Shown piece after piece: positions 59,778 through 64,000 of a DNA stretch of 64,000 nt (position 1 is the stretch's first letter; every line of letters begins with the position of its first letter). This DNA comes from Flavobacterium phragmitis (GTDB taxonomy: Bacteria > Bacteroidota > Bacteroidia > Flavobacteriales > Flavobacteriaceae), in assembly GCF_900112575.1 (NCBI RefSeq), contig NZ_FOMH01000003.1, forward strand, positions 310,001-374,000, given 5' to 3'. A program made the position numbers and the translations under genes. Under the pieces are notes generated by a model. The model saw nothing but the letters and a program-made list of their open reading frames with translations. It did not search any database and was not told the DNA's origin.

Positions 59778-60545
59778 CTATCCCAGCCAAGCTTTAAAAT
59801 CCTGCACTTTCTCACGGCTCACGATTACCTCATCGTCTTTATAACTTGGTAAAATCACTTTTAAACGTGAATTCGTATAAACCTGAATTTCTTTGATTGC
59901 TTTTAATGGCACAATAAATTTTCTGCTTACGCGAAAGAAATCCTTTTTGTCTAGTTCCTGTTCCAGAATTTCCAAAGTCGAATCGATCAAATAATCACGA
60001 TTGTCATAAGTATGGATATAAGTTCCTTTATTTTCGCTAAAGAAACATTCGATTTCTTCTGTAGTAATAACTTTTAAATGCTGTCCAATTTTAACCGTAA
60101 ATCTTTTTTTATACGTTTTCTCAAAAGGATTGGAAAGCATTTGGCGAATCTGCTCAAAGTCTAATTGCAGGTTTGAAGTTTCTGCCTCAGCTTTCGGCAT
60201 TCGGGTTTTGAATTTTGAAACTGCTGTTTCCAGATCATCTTCATCAATTGGTTTTAAAAGATAATCAATACTGTTTAATTTGAAGGCCTTTAAGGCATAT
60301 TCATCATAAGCAGTGGTAAAAATGATAGCACTTTTTATATCAATCTTTTCAAAAATTTCGAACGATAAACCATCTGACAATTGGATATCCAAAAAAATTA
60401 AATCGGGATGTGGATTGTTTTCAAACCATTCGATAGATTCTTCAACCGAATGAAGCATCGTTTCTACTTTTACATCTAACTTTTCAAGTTTTCTTTGCAG
60501 CAATCTTGCCGCTGGTTTTTCGTCTTCTATAATTAATGTGATCAT
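59778..60545 (-). CDS. LytTR-type response regulator
   Basis: This 255-residue protein has a receiver domain (residues 1-120; acidic IIEDEKPAARLL, phosphoacceptor Asp53 in LIFLDIQLSDG, Thr/Lys switch residues TTAYDEYALKAF and YLLKPIDE). The C-terminal LytTR DNA-binding domain (about 145-250) has FTVKIGQHLKVITTEEIECFFSENKGTYIH and RVSRKFIVPL. It is the last gene of the 2TM/LytS operon and the obvious partner of the kinase at 61945-63282. Its target promoters are unknown. Confidence 0.93.
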   Translation of the reverse strand: MITLIIEDEKPAARLLQRKLEKLDVKVETMLHSVEESIEWFENNPHPDLIFLDIQLSDGLSFEIFEKIDIKSAIIFTTAYDEYALKAFKLNSIDYLLKPIDEDDLETAVSKFKTRMPKAEAETSNLQLDFEQIRQMLSNPFEKTYKKRFTVKIGQHLKVITTEEIECFFSENKGTYIHTYDNRDYLIDSTLEILEQELDKKDFFRVSRKFIVPLKAIKEIQVYTNSRLKVILPSYKDDEVIVSREKVQDFKAWLG

Positions 60546-60585
60546 TTACTATAATGCTAAAATTTGAAAAAATATTCGTTCAAAG

Positions 60586-60978
60586 TTACTCCCATTTATT
60601 TTTATTTGAAGCTTCTTTATCCATATATTTTTGGATTTTTCTTTGCTCCCAATCAGAACCGAAAAACCATTCTGAACTAAAAACAGACAATCCATGTGCT
60701 ACTAAACCAATTCCCCAAAACAAGGCTGTCGAATAGGTATGCCATTCAGACAAACCGCTGAAATCAATTCCTCCTACTTCATGGTTCCTGCTTAAACTTG
60801 ATGCAATAATAATGATATTTACTATTATATAAACCTTCAAATGTGAATAGAACCCTTTTATCTTTTTTACCTTTTTGTAAGCTGCATTGTAACTTTCGTC
60901 TCCCGTAAATTCCTTTCCATAATGTTTCTCGTATTCTCTTCCTAATTCATCATAAAATTGTCTTCTTAAACGTCCCAT
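60586..60978 (-). CDS. 2TM-domain protein (fourth stand-alone copy)
   Basis: This 130-residue protein starts with an extra N-terminal region (MGRLRRQFYDELGREYEKHYG). The 2TM module follows: AYKKVKKIKGFYSHLKVYIIVN, first helix, a longer loop than its paralogs, then ALFWGIGLVAHGLSVF and the end DWEQRKIQKYMDKE. Two predicted membrane helices form a hairpin with both tails in the cytoplasm. It stands 21 nt after the previous copy and 40 nt before the response regulator gene. Confidence 0.85.
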   Translation of the reverse strand: MGRLRRQFYDELGREYEKHYGKEFTGDESYNAAYKKVKKIKGFYSHLKVYIIVNIIIIASSLSRNHEVGGIDFSGLSEWHTYSTALFWGIGLVAHGLSVFSSEWFFGSDWEQRKIQKYMDKEASNKNKWE

Positions 60979-60999
60979 AATATTATGCTTTTAAACTAA

Positions 61000-61305
61000 T
61001 TATTTCCACTTGTTTTTATTCTGTTTTTCCTTTTCCATAAATTCTTTGATTTTTCTTTCTTCCCATTCTTTACCCATTCCTGGAAAAACTTCAAAAACCT
61101 TTAACCCATGAAAAACTACTCCTACTCCCCACCATAATAATGGCCAAAAAAACCATAAATATTGCGGTGATGTATATAAATTTATAAAAATCAAAATTGC
61201 ATTCACTAATACAAAAGCAACTAGATTGCCATAAAAGCCTTTTATATTTTCAACTTTTTTTCTTGCTTGGAGGTATCTATCCTCTTCATTTAAATTCATT
61301 TCCAT
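61000..61305 (-). CDS. 2TM-domain protein (third stand-alone copy)
   Basis: I chose the start at 61305 (MEMNLNEEDRYLQARK, 101 residues); the longer frame would include the end of the upstream gene. It has the typical module: KKVENIKGFYGNLVAFVLVNAI (first helix), NLYTSPQYLWFFWPLLWWG (second helix start), GVVFHGLKVF and the closing KEWEERKIKEFMEKE. The stop of the upstream copy and its start are 2 nt apart (TAATTATG). Confidence 0.9.
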   Translation of the reverse strand: MEMNLNEEDRYLQARKKVENIKGFYGNLVAFVLVNAILIFINLYTSPQYLWFFWPLLWWGVGVVFHGLKVFEVFPGMGKEWEERKIKEFMEKEKQNKNKWK

Positions 61306-61307
61306 AA

Positions 61308-61637
61308 TTACTCCCATTTTTGTGTTTTTTGTCTTTTATCTAAAATACTTTTTACTTTACGTGCCTCCCATTCCTCATCAAAAATTCTGAAAGAAGCAAA
61401 AACGTCAATTGCTGAACCTATATAAACTGCTGACCAGATAATCATTACAACACCATTTAAAAACCGAATTGGAAAAACATTCAAAGGCAGTTCTGTATAT
61501 TCTTTTAAAAGGAAAAGAGTCATTCCAATCATGTAAAGAAATGTATGCTTGTAAAATGATTTCAGTTTCAAAACTTTTTTGCTGGCCAATTGTTGCAATT
61601 CTTGCTGTTCTTGATCTGTATTAAAATTAGTTTCCAT
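61308..61637 (-). CDS. 2TM-domain protein (second stand-alone copy, divergent)
   Basis: I chose the start at 61637 (METNFNTDQEQQELQQLAS, 109 residues). The module is less conserved than in its neighbours: KKVLKLKSFYKHTFLYMIGMTL, then NVFPIRFLNGVVMIIWSAVYIG and DEEWEARKVKSILDK. The His and Gly of the usual WGxGxxxHG segment are replaced (SAVYIGSAID). The fit of the WEARK end and the position leave little doubt about family membership. It starts 2 nt after the preceding copy. Confidence 0.85.
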   Translation of the reverse strand: METNFNTDQEQQELQQLASKKVLKLKSFYKHTFLYMIGMTLFLLKEYTELPLNVFPIRFLNGVVMIIWSAVYIGSAIDVFASFRIFDEEWEARKVKSILDKRQKTQKWE

Positions 61638-61639
61638 AA

Positions 61640-61942
61640 TTACTCCCAAGTTTTTCTATTTTTTTCTTTGTCCATGATTTCTTTAATCTTTCTTTCTTCC
61701 CATTTTTTATTAAAGAAAGGAGGCAGACTAAAAACTTTCAATCCGTGTAAAACAATTGCCATTCCCCAGCCCATCAAACACCATAAAAACCATAAATATC
61801 CAGGCGAAGTCATAAGATTTACTACAATTACAATTGGATTTACCAATACATAAACTGTAAGATGCTCGTAAAACTCTCGAATTTCTTTTACTTTCTTTTG
61901 AGCATCATAATAACGATCTGCTTCTGTAAAATCTTTTTCCAT
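61640..61942 (-). CDS. 2TM-domain protein (first stand-alone copy)
   Basis: I chose the start at 61942 (MEKDFTEADRYYDAQK, 100 residues), right after the histidine kinase stop at 61945; the longer frame to 62008 overlaps the kinase. The module is complete: KKVKEIREFYEHLTVYVLVNPIV, SPGYLWFLWCLMGWGMAIVLHG and KKWEERKIKEIMDKE. It is nearly a stand-alone version of the kinase's own C-terminal domain. It is likely co-translated with the kinase (2-nt gap). Confidence 0.9.
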   Translation of the reverse strand: MEKDFTEADRYYDAQKKVKEIREFYEHLTVYVLVNPIVIVVNLMTSPGYLWFLWCLMGWGMAIVLHGLKVFSLPPFFNKKWEERKIKEIMDKEKNRKTWE

Positions 61943-61944
61943 GA

Positions 61945-63282
61945 TTATTTCCAAGTTTTTTGTTTGTTGTCTCTTTCCATAATCTCTCTGATCTTTCTTT
62001 CTTCCCAATCGGAGCTGTAACCAAACACTTTAAAGGCGTGCATTGCTACTCCGAATCCCCATCCTAAAGCAGAAAACCAAAACCATTGAAATCCTGGTGA
62101 AAATCGTAAGTTTATAAAAATTAAAAACGGAATAACACAACAATAAGAAATCACATTGGCATAAAATCCTTTTAGTTCTTCTACTCTTTTTTTAGCTCTA
62201 TAATAAGCTTTTGCTTCGTCGTTGAAATCTGCATTTGCTTCCATAACTGCAATTTGTTTTGTTAAAATTGGAATTCTAACCGTAAAATTTTTATCGTCTT
62301 CTTGAACTTTTACTTTTCTATCGGTTATAATTCCGTATCGATTTACAATATTCTGCAGTCCAACACCTCGCCTGTCCTGCAGCACTTCTTTCTTCTGAAG
62401 ATCATTTTGGATAGCCAAATAATCTTTATCAATAAATATTCTAATGTGCAAGGGTTTCTGCTCACTTACCACATTATGTTTAACCGTATTTTCGAGTAAA
62501 AGCTGTAACGAAAGCGGTACTACTTTTGCTTCTGGATTTATGTTTTCTGTTGGCAGTTCGTAAAACAAACTGTTCTCAAAACGCATTTTCAACAGATTCA
62601 TGTAGGTTTTTGCAAAAGACAATTCATCTTCAACCGAAACCAGTTCTTTATCTTTCTGCTCTAAAACATATCGATAGATTTTAGATAAAGAAGTGGTAAA
62701 ACGCTGTGCATTATCTGGATTTTCTTCAATCAATGAACTTAAAACATTCAAACTGTTAAAAAGAAAATGCGGGTCAATCTGGTTTTTTAAACTTTCAAAT
62801 TTCGCATTTGCGGTTCCAGCAATAATTTTCTGCTGTGTGACTTTATTTTCCTGATAGAGTTTATAAAAATTAAGTCCATGAAAAAACAATAAAACAATAA
62901 ATGTCATTACCGCTGATTCGATATAATTTTCTGCTTGTTCATGGGCAAGAAAACCAATGATGGTCCTGTTCTCGATTATTACATTTGTAAACAAACGTAA
63001 TATTCCGATTATGATCATCGATATCAAAAATGAACTTATAAAACCTATTAGGATTCTTTTTAGCGAATATGGATTTTCTTTGAAAACCCTATCCAAAAAC
63101 TCAAAAAGAACAACATTTACGATATACAAAACCACACTGTAAAGCATGCAGTACAAGAAATAGATGTAAAGATTCTTGTTGAAAACTGCTGTTCCTAAAG
63201 AAGCAAACCGAATTAGAAAAGAAAATAAAAATACTATTCCTCCAACTAAACATGCTTTTAACAAATTAGGTTTTAATATCAT
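61945..63282 (-). CDS. LytS-type sensor histidine kinase fused to a 2TM domain
   Basis: This 445-residue protein has four N-terminal membrane helices (about 10-60, 80-100, 122-137). A His_kinase domain follows with phosphoacceptor His172 in NQIDPHFLFNSLN. Its HATPase shows LLLENTVKHN (261-270) and RRGVGLQNI (304-312). From residue 347 (MEANADFNDEAKAYYRAKKR) a complete 2TM module follows without a stop: FYANVISYCCVIPFLIFINL, WFWFSALGWGFGVAMHAFKVF, SDWEERKIREIMERD. The internal Met 347 looks like the start of a former separate gene. Neighbouring genes encode four more 2TM proteins and a LytTR regulator. Confidence 0.92.
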   Translation of the reverse strand: MILKPNLLKACLVGGIVFLFSFLIRFASLGTAVFNKNLYIYFLYCMLYSVVLYIVNVVLFEFLDRVFKENPYSLKRILIGFISSFLISMIIIGILRLFTNVIIENRTIIGFLAHEQAENYIESAVMTFIVLLFFHGLNFYKLYQENKVTQQKIIAGTANAKFESLKNQIDPHFLFNSLNVLSSLIEENPDNAQRFTTSLSKIYRYVLEQKDKELVSVEDELSFAKTYMNLLKMRFENSLFYELPTENINPEAKVVPLSLQLLLENTVKHNVVSEQKPLHIRIFIDKDYLAIQNDLQKKEVLQDRRGVGLQNIVNRYGIITDRKVKVQEDDKNFTVRIPILTKQIAVMEANADFNDEAKAYYRAKKRVEELKGFYANVISYCCVIPFLIFINLRFSPGFQWFWFSALGWGFGVAMHAFKVFGYSSDWEERKIREIMERDNKQKTWK

Positions 63283-63303
63283 GGTGGCTTATAACTGTTT
63301 AAA

Positions 63304-63924
63304 TTATTTACAAGTTTTTTGAACTTCTAAAGCTCTTTCTAATCCCCATTTTGGAGAATAAGGCGTTTCTGGTTTAAATGTACCAAAAAGTTCGATAGCT
63401 TTATTCACTTGTGCACATAAAGGTTTTGTATCTACTCCTGTCCATTTTGCTCCTCCTAATTGGTAATCAGCTTCACCAAAAACGGCTCTTGGATTGTTTG
63501 GATCTAATGCTTTAGCTTTTGCGTAAGCTTCCATCACTTTTCCTGAATATTTCATTCCGTTTGTCATTGGATCTGCCACGACATATCCAGTATAAATTAA
63601 AGCTTGTAAAACATATAATTCTGAATTGCTTTGGTCTTTTAGCATTTCTGCATCTACAGCGTCTTGAGATTTGGTCAACAACAAATCGATTTTTGTTTTA
63701 TCTTTTTCTGTAAAAACGGCTAATGTGTTTACTAAACCAACATAATAATTAGGAAGCCAGCTCGTTTTTTCTGCTGCTGCAATTCTTTCAAACATTGCAG
63801 AAGCTTCTGCATTTTTTCCTTCTTTCCAAAGTCCGAAAGCTTTGTTCATTCCTTGTTCAAATTGTGTCTGTGCAGATAATAAACTGCAGATAAATAATGT
63901 AATAACTGTGATAATTTTGGTCAT
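63304..63924 (-). CDS. Exported TPR-like hypothetical protein
   Basis: This 206-residue protein has a signal peptide ending SLLSAQ. Helical TPR-like repeats follow (QGMNKAFGLWKEGKNAEASAMFERI, AYAKAKALDPNNPRAVFGEADYQLG), and the tail ends LERALEVQKTCK. It lies 21 nt upstream of the LytS gene and is probably the first gene of the same transcript. A periplasmic partner for the kinase is possible, but not shown. Confidence 0.75.
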   Translation of the reverse strand: MTKIITVITLFICSLLSAQTQFEQGMNKAFGLWKEGKNAEASAMFERIAAAEKTSWLPNYYVGLVNTLAVFTEKDKTKIDLLLTKSQDAVDAEMLKDQSNSELYVLQALIYTGYVVADPMTNGMKYSGKVMEAYAKAKALDPNNPRAVFGEADYQLGGAKWTGVDTKPLCAQVNKAIELFGTFKPETPYSPKWGLERALEVQKTCK

Positions 63925-63934
63925 GATTTCTTTT

Positions 63935-63974
63935 TTTTAAAGTTACTAAGGTTCTAAGTTGCTAAGATTCTAAG
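63935..63974 (-). repeat. 8-bp-unit element before the 63304-63924 gene
   Basis: On the minus strand five 8-bp units run CTTAGAAT, CTTAGCAA, CTTAGAAC, CTTAGTAA and CTTTAAAA (63974 to 63935). An A-rich 10-nt stretch and the ATG at 63924 follow. Orientation relative to the start codon is the same as before trpG, trpD and the YeeE gene. Confidence 0.75.
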
Positions 63975-64000
63975 TTTTTTTATTGATGATTAAAACTCTT

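Noticed and set aside
61640..62008. 22-residue N-terminal extension of the first 2TM gene
   Set aside because: It overlaps the kinase end in another frame; MEKDFTEADRY at 61942 matches the start of the paralogs.

Overview
The window looks like chromosomal DNA of a Flavobacterium-like member of the Bacteroidota. The sequence is AT-rich, start codons lack Shine-Dalgarno sequences and sit behind A-rich leaders, and several promoters carry the TAnnTTTG -7 box of this phylum. Lipoproteins with short lipoboxes are common, and the gene content (LytTR/LytS signalling, M1 peptidases, bd oxidase, COX15) fits. No rRNA, tRNA, CRISPR array, prophage or complete insertion sequence was seen. Identifications come from reading the translations; no database search was run.

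Layout. 1-5 kb: small hypothetical and lipoprotein genes, a TM2-domain gene killed by one stop codon, and a GH1 beta-glucosidase. 4.6-7 kb: a structured leader, a tiny lipoprotein and an orphan TPR-histidine kinase. 7-9.7 kb: a deoxyribonucleotidase divergent from a DeoR regulator, then an HTH/hypothetical pair inside a duplicated intergenic region. 9.7-15.4 kb: an RND efflux operon. 15.6-22.5 kb: a GNAT protein, a beta-barrel protein, an M1 peptidase with an ACT-domain protein, and a GapN-like dehydrogenase. 22.5-34 kb: a split sulfane-sulfur gene set (rhodanese, Crp/Fnr regulator, TauE/SafE permease, MBL-rhodanese, two YeeE/YedE proteins) around small genes and cydAB. 34-38 kb: glpD, then MarR, nitroreductase and YceI. 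37.9-38.4 kb: an antitoxin whose toxin is frameshifted. 38.6-48.7 kb: a beta-helix protein and the whole trp operon behind a leader-peptide attenuator. 48.8-56 kb: an M1 peptidase, a TetR-TolC-HlyD-MFS efflux operon and yaaA. 56.5-59.3 kb: a CCA-adding-type enzyme and heme A synthase. 59.8-63.9 kb: a LytS/LytTR operon carrying five 2TM modules, one of them fused to the kinase.

The strongest second-look signals are these. Two matching GTGAnnAATGTTAC palindromes lie exactly 26 bp upstream of the TTTG of tauE and of the MBL-rhodanese gene, next to a Crp/Fnr regulator with two cysteine pairs. A family of about 40-bp elements made of 8-bp units (CTTAGnnn, ending in an A-tract) lies directly before several start codons, with the trp operon its main site. 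The trp attenuator has a readable antiterminator. The 2TM/LytS/LytTR operon has no assigned function that I know of. The leader of the TPR-kinase locus contains two interleaved inverted repeats in pseudoknot order.
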